A stretch of DNA of 64,000 nucleotides from Rhodobacter sp. Har01 (GCF_020564565.1 NZ_JAJCTD010000001.1:744001-808000), one strand, 5' to 3'; shown: positions 50,969-62,922, numbered from the stretch's first letter. Translations and numbers: made by a program. The notes: generated from the letters alone by a model not told the origin.

Positions 50969-51994
50969 TTACGGAAACACCGGCGCCAGCATCAGCCCCG
51001 TCGTCTCTTCGATCCCCAGCACCAGATTGGCGTTCTGGATCGCCTGACCCGAGCTGCCCTTGGTCAGGTTGTCCAGCACCGCGACCACCACCGCCCGGCC
51101 CGGAATGCGGTCGCCGATGACGCCGAGGTGGCAGAAGTTGCTGCCCGCGATATCGCGCGTGGATGGCAGGGCGCCGAACGGCAAGACGCGCAGGAACGGC
51201 TCGGATTGATATGCCTTTTCAAGGGTTTCATACACGACCTTCGCATCGCCCTTGAGATAGACCGTGGCCAGGATGCCGCGGTTCATCGGCAACAGGTGCG
51301 GGGTGAACTGCACATGCACCGGCCGCCCCGCGACCTTGCTGAACTCCTGGTCGAACTCGCCCAGGTGGCGGTGCTTGCCGCCCGCGGAATAGGCATGCGT
51401 GCCGCCCGACAACTCGGCATGCAGCAGGTTTTCCTTCAAGGACCGCCCGGCGCCGCTGACTCCTGCCTTGAGGTCGATCAGGATGTCGTCCTGGTCCACG
51501 CAGCCCGCCGCGATCAGCGGCCGCAGCGCGTATTGCCCGGCGGCGGCGTTGCACCCCGTTCCCGCGATCAGCCGGCCCTTGCGAATGTCGTCGCGGTAGA
51601 ATTCGGTCAAGCCATAGACCGCCTCGCGCTGCAACTCTGTGGCTGCATGCGGCTGGCCATACCACTTTTCGTATTCCGCCGGATCGCGCAGCCGAAAATC
51701 GGCGCTCAGGTCGACGATCTTCAGATCGCGTGGCAGCTTTGCGATCACTTCCTGCGTGGTCGCATGCGGAAGCGCGCAAAAGCACAGGTCGACGTTCTGG
51801 AAATCGATCTCGTCGATCTTCACCAGCCGCGGCAGGTCGAGGTGGCGCAGAAAGGGAAACACCTCGGCCATGCTCAGCCCCGCCTTGCGGTCGGCCGACA
51901 GCGCCGTGATGCGCATCTGCGGATGCGTGGCGATCAGGCGCACCAGTTCCGCGCCCGTGTAGCCCGAGGCTCCAAGAATGGCGATCCGATGCAT
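50969..51994 (-). CDS. argC: N-acetyl-gamma-glutamyl-phosphate reductase
   Basis: A 341-residue NADPH-dependent enzyme, third step of arginine synthesis. The Rossmann motif is [12 protein letters not shown] and the nucleophile C148 lies in [13 protein letters not shown]. It also has the conserved [11 protein letters not shown] segment. ATG 51994 follows GGAGGAAAACTTG. No other arg gene is adjacent. Confidence 0.96.
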   Translation of the reverse strand: MHRIAILGASGYTGAELVRLIATHPQMRITALSADRKAGLSMAEVFPFLRHLDLPRLVKIDEIDFQNVDLCFCALPHATTQEVIAKLPRDLKIVDLSADFRLRDPAEYEKWYGQPHAATELQREAVYGLTEFYRDDIRKGRLIAGTGCNAAAGQYALRPLIAAGCVDQDDILIDLKAGVSGAGRSLKENLLHAELSGGTHAYSAGGKHRHLGEFDQEFSKVAGRPVHVQFTPHLLPMNRGILATVYLKGDAKVVYETLEKAYQSEPFLRVLPFGALPSTRDIAGSNFCHLGVIGDRIPGRAVVVAVLDNLTKGSSGQAIQNANLVLGIEETTGLMLAPVFP

Positions 51995-52059
51995 CAAGTT
52001 TTCCTCCACAGACACGCCCGCCTCTCCTGCCGCCAAACCCGCCCTGATGCAAGTCAGCC

Positions 52060-52107
52060 CTTCATCTTGGCCCAAATACCCCCGGGGGTCGGGGGGCAGA
52101 GCCCCCC
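52060..52107. repeat. Dispersed hairpin element, copy 3
   Basis: CTTCATCTTGGC-CC-AAATACCCCC is the right arm of copy 2, followed by GGGGGGCAGAGCCCCCC. Only half of the long inverted repeat is present. It lies between argC and epmA, just past the epmA stop, and may end that transcript. Confidence 0.7.
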
Positions 52108-52111
52108 GCGG

Positions 52112-53149
52112 TCAGCCGGCAGGCACCCACATCACCGCCTCGACCGAAGGCGCGCCGGTGGCCAGCATCACCAGCCGGTCGAAGCCCAGGGCACAGCCGG
52201 CCGCCGGGGGCATCATCGCCAGCGCGGCCAGAAAGTCCTCGTCGATCGGGTAGATCTCGCCGTAGACCCGCGCCTTGATCGCCATTTCCTCCTGGAATCG
52301 CCGGCGCTGCTCGACCGGATCGGTCAATTCGCCGAACCCGTTGGCCAGTTCGACCCCGCAGGCATAGACCTCGAACCGCTCCGCCACCCGCGGATCGTCC
52401 GGGCAACGCCGCGCCAAGGCCGCCTCGGCGGCCGGGTAGCGGTCCAGAACCGTCAGCCGCCCCATCCCCAGCCGCGGCTCGACCCTCTCGGACAACACCC
52501 GGCTGAACAGGTCGGACCAGGTCTCGCCCGCCATCCGAGCGATCCCCGCCCGGTCCATCTGCGCCGCCAGCGCCGCGGCGTCGGTCTCGCCCGCAGCATC
52601 CATCGTCGCCAGCAGATCGATCCCGGCATGGTCCGCAAAGGCCTCGGCCACCGAGACCCGGTCGAAGGGTGCGGCCGGATCGCAGACCCGGTCGCGGAAC
52701 CGCAACGGCCCCTCGGCCGCCAGCCTGACCCAGGCCGCGATGTCCTGCATCAGCCGGTCATATCCCTCACCCACCCGGTACCATTCCAGCATCGTGAACT
52801 CAGGCGAATGCAGCGCCCCCCGTTCCCGGTTCCGCCAGACGTGGCTGAAGGCGTGAATTCGCGTCTCCCCCGCCGCCAGCAGCCGCTTCATCGCGAACTC
52901 GGGCGAAGTGTGCAGGTATCGCTCCACCCCCACCCCGTCATTGCCGATGGCAAGGGTCCGAAAGGCATGCAGATGCGCCTCGTTGCCGGGCGAGACCTGC
53001 AGCGCGGCGGGATCGACCTCGGTGAAGCCGCTCGCCGCCAGCCAGCCCCGGATCGCCGCCTGAATGCGATTGCGGGCCAGCAGCAGCGGGCGGCGGTCGG
53101 CGTGGCGCGCGGGGTGCCACCAGGAACGCGGCGGGGGCGTATCGGTCAT
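52112..53149 (-). CDS. epmA: EF-P lysine aminoacylase EpmA (GenX/PoxA)
   Basis: 345 residues of a class II lysyl-tRNA-synthetase-like catalytic domain without the anticodon-binding domain. Class II motifs are visible ([32 protein letters not shown]). It attaches beta-lysine to EF-P. It diverges from efp across 92 bp, a context that confirms the role. EpmB, which makes beta-lysine, is not in the window. Confidence 0.92.
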   Translation of the reverse strand: MTDTPPPRSWWHPARHADRRPLLLARNRIQAAIRGWLAASGFTEVDPAALQVSPGNEAHLHAFRTLAIGNDGVGVERYLHTSPEFAMKRLLAAGETRIHAFSHVWRNRERGALHSPEFTMLEWYRVGEGYDRLMQDIAAWVRLAAEGPLRFRDRVCDPAAPFDRVSVAEAFADHAGIDLLATMDAAGETDAAALAAQMDRAGIARMAGETWSDLFSRVLSERVEPRLGMGRLTVLDRYPAAEAALARRCPDDPRVAERFEVYACGVELANGFGELTDPVEQRRRFQEEMAIKARVYGEIYPIDEDFLAALAMMPPAAGCALGFDRLVMLATGAPSVEAVMWVPAG

Positions 53150-53241
53150 CTACGGCTGTTCCGGCTGGAATTGCGGGGCAAGGTGCGCTAGAGGGCACGG
53201 CATCCGCGCCCGCCGCGCCCATACCACAAGGACCCGACCCC

Positions 53242-53808
53242 GTGAAAGTCATCGCCTCCTCGCTTCGCAAGGGCAACGTCGTCGACATGGACGGCCGCCT
53301 TTACGTCGTCCTCAATTCCGTCAACTTCCACCCCGGCAAGGGCACCCCCACCACCAGCGTGGAAATGCGCCGAATCTCGGACGGGGTGAAAGTCAGCGAG
53401 CGGTGGAAGACCACCGACCAGGTCGAGAAGGCCACGGTCGACGAGCGCGGCTATGACTTCCTCTATGAAGACGGCGAGGGCTTTCACTTCATGGAGCCGG
53501 AAAGCTATGATCAGGTCGTGGTCACCGCCGACGTGATGGGCGACAACAAGGTCTACTTGCAGGAAGGCATGCGCTGCTTTGTGAAGACCTTCGAGAACAT
53601 CCCGATCGCGATCGAGATGCCGCAGAAGATCACCGTCGAGATTACCGAGACCGAGCCGGTGGTGAAGGGGCAGACGGCCAGCTCCAGCTACAAGCCGGCC
53701 ATGACCACCAGCGGGCTGCGGATCATGGTGCCGGCGCACATCGGGGCGGGCACCCGGATCGTCATCAACACCGACGACAATACCTACGTGGAACGCTCCA
53801 AGGACTGA
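53242..53808 (+). CDS. efp: Translation elongation factor P
   Basis: A 188-residue three-domain protein that relieves ribosome stalling at polyproline. The modified lysine is K33 in the loop [10 protein letters not shown], which fits EpmA encoded next door. Length and domain order are normal. Confidence 0.96.
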   Translation: MKVIASSLRKGNVVDMDGRLYVVLNSVNFHPGKGTPTTSVEMRRISDGVKVSERWKTTDQVEKATVDERGYDFLYEDGEGFHFMEPESYDQVVVTADVMGDNKVYLQEGMRCFVKTFENIPIAIEMPQKITVEITETEPVVKGQTASSSYKPAMTTSGLRIMVPAHIGAGTRIVINTDDNTYVERSKD

Positions 53809-54323
53809 GCCTGGCGCCGTCCGCCCGGGCCTGACCCTGGATGACGGCCAGTTCCACTGGGACTCGCGTCCTTCAACCCTGTCCCGCGGCCGTGCGCTGC
53901 GGAAGGGTACGTTGCGCCCCTGGAAAGGACGGCCGGTGCCTGACGGTCAGCCGGCGAGCGGGCCACTTTGGCACCGCTGCCGCAGGCCTGCGATTGGCCG
54001 TGGCGATCCGATCAGGCGCGTCGCACCGACCAGCCTGATCGCCGGTGGGCAGAACCGCCGTGCGGTCCGGCGTCCTGCGCCGATGTCCCCCTCAGTCAGC
54101 GCGTCAAAGGTCAGCGTCCGGGCTGCGGCCTTGGGCGAAACCAGAAACCACCGCTTTCCGACCGCCGCAGCTACCGCAGTGCCTGCCCGCGAGACTGGAA
54201 ACGACAGCTTCGATCCCAAGCCAGCCAATGCTTCGGCCCAGCCTGAGACGCGACGCTGGTCTGAGGGGGCCCGCATTCCGATCTGGCCCCCACGGCTTGG
54301 TTCCGGGCCGAGAACGTGACTGC
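53809..54323. other. Unexplained sequence between converging efp and HNH genes
   Basis: About 515 bp with no ORF that has a start signal or recognisable product, and no terminator hairpin with a U-tract. Its composition is more mixed than nearby genes. It could hold gene remnants or a degenerate element, as in the other large convergent gap (28.8-29.3 kb), but the two do not align by eye. Confidence 0.45.
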
Positions 54324-54908
54324 TTACGCTTCCAGTTCGGCGTCCCAATAGAGGTAGTCGATCCAGCTGTCGTGCAGGTGGTTGGGCGGGAACTTGCGGC
54401 CATGGAACTGCATTTCCTCGGATGTCGGCGGCCGCGGCGGGCGGCGCAGCGACAAGCCCGACTGCCGCAGAGTCTTGTTTCCCTTGTGCAGATTGCACGG
54501 CGAACAGGCAGCGACGACGTTTTCCCAACTGGTGATGCCGCCGCGCGACCGGGGCACCACGTGGTCGAAGGTCAGGTCGCCCTTCGAGCCGCAATACTGG
54601 CAGCAGAACTCGTCGCGCAGGAAAAGATTGAAGCGCGTGAATGCCACGCGCTTCTGGGGTTTTATGAATTCCTTGAGAACGACGACCGAGGGTATGCGGA
54701 ACTCTTGCCTCTGGCTTCGCACCACCTCGTCGTATTCGGCGACGATCTGCACGCGGTTCAGCACGGCGGCCTTGATCGCCTCTTGCCAGGGCCAGAGCGA
54801 CAGCGGGTAGTAGCTGAGCGGGCGGAAATCGGCGTTCAGGACCAGCGCCGGAAAATGCCGCAAGGCACCGGGATCGCGCACGAAATGGGTCCTGAAATCG
54901 CCGTCCAT
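54324..54908 (-). CDS. HNH endonuclease family protein
   Basis: 194 residues. The C-terminal half holds the HNH module: CQYCGS, FDHVVPRSRGG, NVVAACSPCNLHKGN, with four Cys residues for zinc and the catalytic His. The N-terminal half (LVLNADFRPLSYYPLSLWPWQEAIKAAVL) is the conserved companion domain found in many Rhodobacterales copies. Its cellular role is unknown, and no restriction or phage genes are near. ATG 54908 has GGAG at 10 nt. Confidence 0.87.
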   Translation of the reverse strand: MDGDFRTHFVRDPGALRHFPALVLNADFRPLSYYPLSLWPWQEAIKAAVLNRVQIVAEYDEVVRSQRQEFRIPSVVVLKEFIKPQKRVAFTRFNLFLRDEFCCQYCGSKGDLTFDHVVPRSRGGITSWENVVAACSPCNLHKGNKTLRQSGLSLRRPPRPPTSEEMQFHGRKFPPNHLHDSWIDYLYWDAELEA

Positions 54909-55022
54909 ATGCAAGTGACTCCGCCTAGACCCGACTGCCTTTGGCATCAGGACGGGAGCCCCGCCCCGACGGCGCCGACTATATCTGGTTGGCCAGCACT
55001 GGCAACCCCGAGATATTGTCGC

Positions 55023-55050
55023 TGTGCGCCTGCTTGATGGCAGGCGCACA
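55023..55050. promoter_or_regulatory. Perfect 10-bp inverted repeat between coxM and the HNH gene
   Basis: TGTGCGCCTG and CAGGCGCACA with an 8-nt loop and no U-tract. It lies 46 bp past the coxM stop and 114 bp before the HNH gene start, so it may be a weak terminator of the cox operon or an operator of the HNH gene. Confidence 0.4.
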
Positions 55051-55096
55051 TGACAGGCGTTTGACAATCGAGACCGTTCGCGGAACCGGCAACCGG

Positions 55097-55885
<789 letters not shown>

Positions 55886-55896
55886 TTGAACCTCCC

Positions 55897-58272
55897 TCAG
55901 CGGTTGTTGATCGCGGCCCAGACGCGGGCGGGCGAGACGGGCATGTCGATGTGGGTGACGTGGGTATGGCCGCCGCGCTGCAGCGCGTCGATCACCGCGT
56001 TGACCACGGCGGGGGGCGAGCCGATGGCCCCGGCCTCGCCGCAGCCCTTCACGCCCAGGGGGTTGTGGGTGCAGGGCGTGACGCAGCTGTGGTCGACCTT
56101 GTAGAACGGCAGGTCGTCGGCGCGCGGCATGGCGTAGTCCATGAAGCTGCCGGAGAGGAGCTGGCCGTTCTCGTCGAAGACGCAGTTCTCCAGCAGCGCC
56201 TGGCCGATGCCCTGGGCAAGGCCGCCGTGGACCTGGCCTTCCACGATCATCGGGTTCACCACATTGCCGAAGTCATCGGCGGCGGTGAAGGCCAGGATGG
56301 TGACCTTGCCGGTTTCCGGGTCCACCTCGACCTCGCAGCCATAGGCGCCGGCGGGGTAGGTGAAGTTGGACGGGTCGTAGAAGGCCGTCTCTTCAAGCCC
56401 CGGTTCCAGGCTTTCCAGCGGGTAGTTGTGCGGGACATAGGCCGCAAGGGTGATGTCCACCCAGGTTTTCGACTTGTCGGTTCCGGCAACGGTGAACTTG
56501 CCGTCCTTCAGCTCGATGTCGGCTTCGCTCGCTTCCAGCAGGTGCGCGGCGATCTTCTTGGCCTTGTTGATGATCTTGTTCGTCGCCTTGACCATGGCCG
56601 AGCCGCCCACGGCGAGGGACCGCGAGCCGTAAGTGCCCATCCCCATCGGCGTGTTCGAGGTGTCGCCATGGACGATTTCCACCTGAGCGGAATCGATGCC
56701 GATCATTTCGGAGATCACCTGGGCAAAGCTGGTCTCGTGCCCCTGCCCGTGGCTGTGGCTGCCGGTGAAGACGGTGATCGAGCCGGTGGCGTTCACCCGC
56801 ACGGTCGCGCTTTCGTAAAGGCCGGCGCGGGCACCGAGTTGGCCGACAAGGTTTGACGGCGCAATGCCGCAAGCCTCGATGTAGTGGGCGATGCCGAAGC
56901 CGCGGAGTTTGCCGCGTTTCTTCGACTCTTCCAGCCGCTTGGCAAAGCCGGCGTGGTCGGACAGTTCCAGCAGCTTGTCCATGGTAGCCTGGTAATTGCC
57001 GGTGTCGTAGACCACGGCGACCGGGGTCTGGTAGGGGAACTGGTCGGGCGTGATGAAGTTCTTGCGGCGCAACTCGATCGGGTCGACCCCCAATTGCCGC
57101 GCAGCGAGGTCGATGATCCGCTCCAGCTGGTAGGTCGCCTCGGGACGGCCGGCGCCGCGGTAGGCGTCGACCGGGACGGTGTTGGTGAAAACCGCTTTCA
57201 CGTTCACGTAGATCAGCGGCGTCTTGTAGTTGCCGGCCATCAGCGTGCCGTGCAGCCAGGTCGGGATGCTGGGCGCGAAGGTGGAAAGATAAGCGCCCAT
57301 GTTGGCATGGGTCTCGGTGCGGATGGCCAGGAAATTGTGGTCCTTGTCCAGCGCCAGTTCCATCTTGGTCAGGTGGTCGCGGCCCTGCGCGTCGGAGATG
57401 AAGGCCTCGCTGCGCGAGCAGGTCCACTTGACCGGCCGCTTCAGCATCTTGGCGGCGAAGGTCACCGCCGCCTCTTCGGCGTAGTGATAGATCTTCGAGC
57501 CAAAGCCGCCGCCGACGTCGGGGGCGACCACGCGCAGCTTCGATTCCGGGATGCCCAGCACGAAGGCCCCCATCAGCAGCCGGATCACGTGGGGATTCTG
57601 GCTGGTGGTGTAAAGGGTGTGCATCCCCGAATGGTCTTCATAGTCGCCCACGGCGACGCGGGGCTCCATCGGGTTGGCGATCAGGCGGTTGTTGCGCAGT
57701 TCCAGAGTGATGTGATGCGCCGCGCCTTCGAAGGCCTTGGCCACCGCCTCGCGGTTTTCCTCGACGAAGCCCCAGTCGTAGCAGAGGTTCGAGGTCAGCT
57801 CGTCATGGACCTTGGGCGCGCCGTCCTTGAGCGCGTCCTTCATGTTCAGGACCGGGGGCAGTTCGTCGATCTCGACGTCGATCGCCTCGGCGGCGTCGCG
57901 GGCCTGATCGAGGGTTTCGGCCACCACCATGGCGATGGGGTCGCCGACATGGCGCACCTTGCCGTCGGCCAGGACCGGGTGTTTGGGTTCCTGCATCACC
58001 TTGCCGAAGCGGTCGGTCACCTGCCAGCCGCAGGGAATGCCGCCCACGGCCGCGAAATCGGCCGCGGTGAAGACCTGCACCACGCCGGGCATTGCGGCCG
58101 CGGCGGCGGTGTGGACGGCCTTCAGCTTGCCATGCGCCACGTCGCTGCGCAGGAAGAAGGCGTACAACTGGCCACGGATGTTGATGTCGTCGGTATACCG
58201 GCCCTTGCCGGTCAGGAACCGCACGTCTTCGCGCCGCTTTACGCTGGCGCCGATGCCACCATCTTTGGGCAT
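55897..58272 (-). CDS. coxL: Molybdenum hydroxylase large subunit, form II CoxL-like
   Basis: A 791-residue catalytic subunit that binds molybdopterin cytosine dinucleotide. The active-site motif is AYRGAGR at 370-376, the form II signature; true CO dehydrogenase (form I) has AYXCSFR. The oxidised substrate is therefore unknown and need not be CO. The C-terminal [20 protein letters not shown] carries the catalytic Glu. It lies between coxS and coxM. Confidence 0.92.
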   Translation of the reverse strand: MPKDGGIGASVKRREDVRFLTGKGRYTDDINIRGQLYAFFLRSDVAHGKLKAVHTAAAAAMPGVVQVFTAADFAAVGGIPCGWQVTDRFGKVMQEPKHPVLADGKVRHVGDPIAMVVAETLDQARDAAEAIDVEIDELPPVLNMKDALKDGAPKVHDELTSNLCYDWGFVEENREAVAKAFEGAAHHITLELRNNRLIANPMEPRVAVGDYEDHSGMHTLYTTSQNPHVIRLLMGAFVLGIPESKLRVVAPDVGGGFGSKIYHYAEEAAVTFAAKMLKRPVKWTCSRSEAFISDAQGRDHLTKMELALDKDHNFLAIRTETHANMGAYLSTFAPSIPTWLHGTLMAGNYKTPLIYVNVKAVFTNTVPVDAYRGAGRPEATYQLERIIDLAARQLGVDPIELRRKNFITPDQFPYQTPVAVVYDTGNYQATMDKLLELSDHAGFAKRLEESKKRGKLRGFGIAHYIEACGIAPSNLVGQLGARAGLYESATVRVNATGSITVFTGSHSHGQGHETSFAQVISEMIGIDSAQVEIVHGDTSNTPMGMGTYGSRSLAVGGSAMVKATNKIINKAKKIAAHLLEASEADIELKDGKFTVAGTDKSKTWVDITLAAYVPHNYPLESLEPGLEETAFYDPSNFTYPAGAYGCEVEVDPETGKVTILAFTAADDFGNVVNPMIVEGQVHGGLAQGIGQALLENCVFDENGQLLSGSFMDYAMPRADDLPFYKVDHSCVTPCTHNPLGVKGCGEAGAIGSPPAVVNAVIDALQRGGHTHVTHIDMPVSPARVWAAINNR

Positions 58273-58327
58273 GGAAATCCTCCCTGAATTCTCTTGCGGG
58301 TCGGGCGCGGATGCGCCCCCTGCCCGG

Positions 58328-58813
<486 letters not shown>

Positions 58814-58859
58814 CGTCATCCTCCCTGGGTATTCCTTGGTAACGTCTGGTGCCGGTGGT

Positions 58860-59435
58860 TCAGCCGCCGATCATGCGCCGGAACCATCCTTTCTTGTGAT
58901 CACCCGAATCGGCAACAACTTCTTCGCCCAGGGCTTCGGCCTCGGCGGCGGCGGCCGCTTCGGCGGCAGCGGCGGCGGCCAGTTCCTCTTCGGTCGCGGG
59001 TTCTACCGCGTCCTGGAAGCGGGCGAAGAATTCGTCGGCCATCTTCTTGGTGAAGCTGTCGACGATGCGGCTGCCCAGCTGGGCGATCTTGCCGCCGACC
59101 GAGGCGTCCACGTCATAGGTCAGGCGGGTGCCTTCGGGGATGGGTTCGAAGGTGACCGCAGCGCCACCCTTGGCAAAGCCGGCGACGCCGCCCTTGCCCT
59201 CACCCGTGATGCTCAGCGACTGGCCGGGAACCACGTCGGAGAACGAGACATGGCCGGTGAAGGTAGCGCTGACCGGGCCGACCTTCTGCTTCACCACCGC
59301 CTCGAAGCCGTCTTCGACGGTGCCGGTCATCGACTGGCAGCCGGGAATGCACTGGTGCAGGACCTCGGGGTCCAGGATCGCCGACCACACCACTTCGGGC
59401 GCGGCCGCGATGTCGCGGCTGTCGCTGAGCTTCAT
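58860..59435 (-). CDS. coxG: CoxG-like SRPBCC protein
   Basis: 191 residues. An SRPBCC domain of the CoxG type ([50 protein letters not shown]) is followed by an Ala/Glu-rich stretch and a basic end. CoxG in Oligotropha anchors CO dehydrogenase to the membrane. First gene of coxG-S-L-M, with GAGGGAGAG before the ATG and 46 bp to coxS. Confidence 0.88.
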   Translation of the reverse strand: MKLSDSRDIAAAPEVVWSAILDPEVLHQCIPGCQSMTGTVEDGFEAVVKQKVGPVSATFTGHVSFSDVVPGQSLSITGEGKGGVAGFAKGGAAVTFEPIPEGTRLTYDVDASVGGKIAQLGSRIVDSFTKKMADEFFARFQDAVEPATEEELAAAAAAEAAAAAEAEALGEEVVADSGDHKKGWFRRMIGG

Positions 59436-59485
59436 GTTTCTCTCTCCCTCGTGGTGCAGACTATGCAACGTCGGGGCGCGGCGCC

Positions 59486-59514
59486 ATACTTCGATAGTCG
59501 TATCCCGGAAGTAT
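59486..59514. promoter_or_regulatory. Inverted repeat in front of coxG
   Basis: ATACTTC and GAAGTAT, arms 7 bp with 15 bp between, in the 78-bp gap between the kinase stop and coxG (51 bp before the coxG start). A possible binding site for the LuxR/NarL regulator encoded upstream; untested. Confidence 0.35.
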
Positions 59515-61712
59515 CAATTGCCCTTGGGGGTGGCCAGCGCCAGCCGCAGGGCGGCGGCGTCGATGGGCTTGTGGATCAGGCCCAGCCCGGCGGCGCGGGC
59601 GGCCTGCGCCAGCGCGGGCGCACGGTCGGCGGTGATCAGCCGGGCAGGCACGGCGCCGTGGCGGGCGTGCAGCGCGGCCACGAAGGCCAGACCGTCCATC
59701 CCCTGCCCCAGTTGCTGGTCGACCAGGAACAGGTCGGGCAGGATGCCGATCTCGTCGATCAGGGCAAAGGCCTCTTCGCCCGAGGCGGCCTCAAGCACGC
59801 CCAGCCCCCAGGTTTCCAGAAGATGCGCCAGCGCGCGGCGCAGGTCGGCGTCGTTTTCCACCAGAAAGACGATGCGGCCCTGGGTCTGGGGGGCCTCATG
59901 CACCGGGGCCGAGGGGGCGGCGGCGGGGGCCTCGGCGGCCAGCGGCAGGCCGACGCGGAAGGTGGTACCCTTGCCAAGGGTCGAGTCCAGCGTCAGCGGA
60001 TGATCCAGCAGTGCACAGGCGCGTTGCACGATGGCCAGGCCCAGACCCATGCCTTCGCTGGCCGAGGCGCGGGCGTTCAGGCGGTGGAACTCCTTGAAGA
60101 TATCCTCGCGGGCATGCGCAGGGATGCCGGGGCCGGTGTCTCGGACTTCGATTTCAATCGCGCCGGGGCGGCGGCGGGCGCCGACCAGCACGCGGTCGGT
60201 GTCGGTGTAGCGGATCGCGTTGCCGATCAGGTTCTGCAGGATGCGGCGCAGGTAGGCCGGGTCGCTGTCGACCACGGCGCGGCTGGCAACGACGGTCAGC
60301 CGCAGGCCCTTGGTGGCGGCAAGGGGGGCGAATTCCTCATGCAGTTGCGCCAGCAGGCGGCCCAGCCGGACCGGGCCGACGCTGACCGCGGCCTTGCCGG
60401 ATTCCAGCTTGGAGATGTCGAGAAGCGCGTCGAGGATGCCTTCGACCGATTGCAGCGCGTTTTGCGCCTTGTCCAGCGCGGCCCTTGCGGCGGGGTTCAG
60501 CGCGGCGGCTTCGATGGCAGACAGGAACAGTTTCGCCGCCGACAGCGGTTGCAGCAGATCGTGGCTGGCGGCGGCGACAAAGCGCGACCGGCTGGCGTTG
60601 GCGCGTTCGGCATGGGCAAGGGCGTCCTGCAATTCCAGCGTGCGTTCGGTCACGCGCGCTTCAAGCGTTTCCTTGGCGCGGCTCAGCGCCTCAAGCGCCT
60701 CACGTTCGGCTGTGACGTCGGTGAAGCTCATCACGAAGCCACCGTCGGGCATGCCCTGGGCGAAGACGTCCAGGATCGGCCCGTCGCCGGGGCGAACGGT
60801 GAAGGACAGCGCGGCGCGGGCGGTGCGGCCGGCGACCCAGTCCATCAGCCGGGTTTCCGACATGCCGGCGCCGAAGGCCAGGTCGGCGCGGAACCGGCTG
60901 AGCAACTGGTCGAACGACGCCCCCATCCGCAGCCGCCCGGCTGGCAACGACAACAGCACCGACAGCCGCCGGTTCCAGCCCACCAGCCGGCCATCGCGGT
61001 CAAAGATCGCCACGCCCTGGTTGATGTGGTCCAGCGTGGCCCGGATGATGCGGGCCTGGTCGTCCAGCGCCTTGCCGCGTTCATGCCGTTCGGCGCGGAT
61101 GATGTCGGTGACATCGGTCTGCAGGATGACGGTGCCGCCGTCGGCGGTGCGGTGTTCGCTGACCTGCACCCAATGGTCCTGCACCATGCGGACGTTGAAG
61201 ATCACGTGCCGGTCCAGGTGCCGCTGCATCCGGCGCACCACCCAGGCCTCGGGCGTTTCGGTTTCGGGCAGCGCGAGGAAGGCCGAGCGGCTGGCCATGG
61301 CAACATAGTCGGCGAAGGGCAGGCCCGGCGACAGCCGCCCCCGCAGGTCCTGCATGTGCATGCCGAAGCGGCTGTTGCACATCACCAGACGGTCGTCGCG
61401 GTCGAACAGCGCAAAGCCTTCCTGGATGGTCTCGATGGCCGAGGCCAGGTTCTGCCGCGCCGTTTCCGCCTCGGCCTTGGCTTCGGCAAGGCGGGAGTTG
61501 GTGGCGTTCAAGAGCGCCAGCGCGCGTTCCAGATCGCGGGTGCGGTCGCGGACCTGATCCTCCAGCAGGGCGGCGCGCTGGAACTGGGCGTAGGCGGCGC
61601 CGCTGTCATCCGTCACCCGCTCCATCCGCCGCATCAGCGCGGTGGCGATGGTCAGCAGCTTTTCCGCCCGCCGGTCGGGGGCATCGGCGGGGTCGATCAG
61701 CGCCTCGATCAT
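59514..61712 (-). CDS. PAS hybrid histidine kinase (NahK/ErcS'-like)
   Basis: 732 residues, no membrane helix, so cytoplasmic. An N-terminal coiled coil (about 35-100) precedes two PAS-type domains (FALFDRDDRLVMCNSRF and VAIFDRDGRLVGWNRR). The HisKA carries H384 in SHDLLQPLSAAKLFL, the HATPase follows, and a C-terminal receiver has D665 in LFLVDQQL. The layout and the upstream FIST gene match NahK/ErcS' of Pseudomonas. Its start overlaps the FIST stop by 4 bp. The signal could be NO or heme status through the FIST partner, which is inference. Confidence 0.88.
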   Translation of the reverse strand: MIEALIDPADAPDRRAEKLLTIATALMRRMERVTDDSGAAYAQFQRAALLEDQVRDRTRDLERALALLNATNSRLAEAKAEAETARQNLASAIETIQEGFALFDRDDRLVMCNSRFGMHMQDLRGRLSPGLPFADYVAMASRSAFLALPETETPEAWVVRRMQRHLDRHVIFNVRMVQDHWVQVSEHRTADGGTVILQTDVTDIIRAERHERGKALDDQARIIRATLDHINQGVAIFDRDGRLVGWNRRLSVLLSLPAGRLRMGASFDQLLSRFRADLAFGAGMSETRLMDWVAGRTARAALSFTVRPGDGPILDVFAQGMPDGGFVMSFTDVTAEREALEALSRAKETLEARVTERTLELQDALAHAERANASRSRFVAAASHDLLQPLSAAKLFLSAIEAAALNPAARAALDKAQNALQSVEGILDALLDISKLESGKAAVSVGPVRLGRLLAQLHEEFAPLAATKGLRLTVVASRAVVDSDPAYLRRILQNLIGNAIRYTDTDRVLVGARRRPGAIEIEVRDTGPGIPAHAREDIFKEFHRLNARASASEGMGLGLAIVQRACALLDHPLTLDSTLGKGTTFRVGLPLAAEAPAAAPSAPVHEAPQTQGRIVFLVENDADLRRALAHLLETWGLGVLEAASGEEAFALIDEIGILPDLFLVDQQLGQGMDGLAFVAALHARHGAVPARLITADRAPALAQAARAAGLGLIHKPIDAAALRLALATPKGN

Positions 61713-62857
61713 GGGCCGGCCTCGGGCGCCCAAAGGGCGACGCCGGTCATGGTCTGGTTGACGTGCATGGAATTCCACTGCTCGCCATAGGTCGAGAACC
61801 CGGCCACCCCATGCGCCCTGAGCACGCTTGAGACGGCGCCGAAGCGCTGCTTTTCCTGCGCCTCGATGCGGCGCAGAAGGCAGTCGCAGGCCAGGATGGC
61901 CGAGGGTCTTGCGTCGGCGGAAAGCTCGGTCAGGGCGGCGTCCAGGTGGTCGGCCATGTCCATCGGCTCGGCCAGGGTCAGGACAAGGCCCTCGTCGATG
62001 GCCGAGAAGAACACCAGATCGCCGTTCGGGGCCATGCGCTGGATGGCGCGGACGTGGTGGCGGCCGCCGATGCGGACCACAACCGGGTGGGCGGCAAAGG
62101 TGAAGGCGGTCAGTTGCGCGGGGTCCTTGCCCAGAAGGCGGGCGTATTCGCGGGCGGCGGGTTCGGCGTTGATCTGGTGCACCACGCGGCGGGCCGGGTC
62201 GGCGCCGGTCACCACCATGCGGCGGTCGGTGGGGACCAGATGGTCAAGGCTGAACACGCTGGCGAGGCAGGCGGTGCGGATCATCGCCAGCACGGCGGCG
62301 CCCTGGCGGAACCGCCCCCCGGACAGCACGAAGGTCTGCCCGAAGCGTAACCCGTCGCCGGCCGAGCCGCCGAACAGCGGCACCGGGCCAAGGCCGGGGC
62401 CAAGGGCGGCGGTCAGTTCGTCTTCGCGGATCGACAGGCCGTCGACCATCAGGAAGGCGAACTCGCCCTGCCAGACGGGGTGGCGGTCGGCCAGAGCCGC
62501 GCGGGCGCGGATCATCCGGCCGATCAGGCCCTGCCCGTCGATATGGGTCAGGTCGATTTCCAGCACCTCGGCGGCGAAGGTGGCGGCGGGCAGACCGACG
62601 GCGACGATTTCGCCCTCGGCATAGCCTTCGGCCGAGATCTCCCCCGCCGTGGTGCAGCCGATCACCGGCGCGCCGCCGAAGGCCCCGGCGGCAAGGCCTG
62701 CCTGCACCGCCAGCCGGTCGGCCTCGGGCGAGACGAACAGCAGCACCGCCGCGAACGGCCCCGGCCCCAAGGCCAGCGCCAGCCGGTCCAGCGCGGCCGG
62801 GTCACGCGCCGGGGCATGGGCGCGCGGCATCACCTCGGGCCGGGTGTGACCGTCCAT
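61709..62857 (-). CDS. FIST-domain sensor protein (NosP-like)
   Basis: 382 residues with FIST_N (about 35-230, GCTTAGEISAEGYAEG) and FIST_C (about 235-365, ending GFSTYGEQWNSMHVNQTMTGVA). FIST proteins of the NosP type bind heme and NO and control an adjacent hybrid kinase. Here the kinase gene overlaps its stop by 4 bp, and a LuxR/NarL gene lies 65 bp upstream. Heme binding is inferred from the family only. Confidence 0.88.
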   Translation of the reverse strand: MDGHTRPEVMPRAHAPARDPAALDRLALALGPGPFAAVLLFVSPEADRLAVQAGLAAGAFGGAPVIGCTTAGEISAEGYAEGEIVAVGLPAATFAAEVLEIDLTHIDGQGLIGRMIRARAALADRHPVWQGEFAFLMVDGLSIREDELTAALGPGLGPVPLFGGSAGDGLRFGQTFVLSGGRFRQGAAVLAMIRTACLASVFSLDHLVPTDRRMVVTGADPARRVVHQINAEPAAREYARLLGKDPAQLTAFTFAAHPVVVRIGGRHHVRAIQRMAPNGDLVFFSAIDEGLVLTLAEPMDMADHLDAALTELSADARPSAILACDCLLRRIEAQEKQRFGAVSSVLRAHGVAGFSTYGEQWNSMHVNQTMTGVALWAPEAGP

Positions 62858-62922
62858 CGCCCTTGTTCCTCCGGTTAAGGGAACCCCAGCCTATGCGTCC
62901 TGACCCCGCCCCGGCAAGCGGC

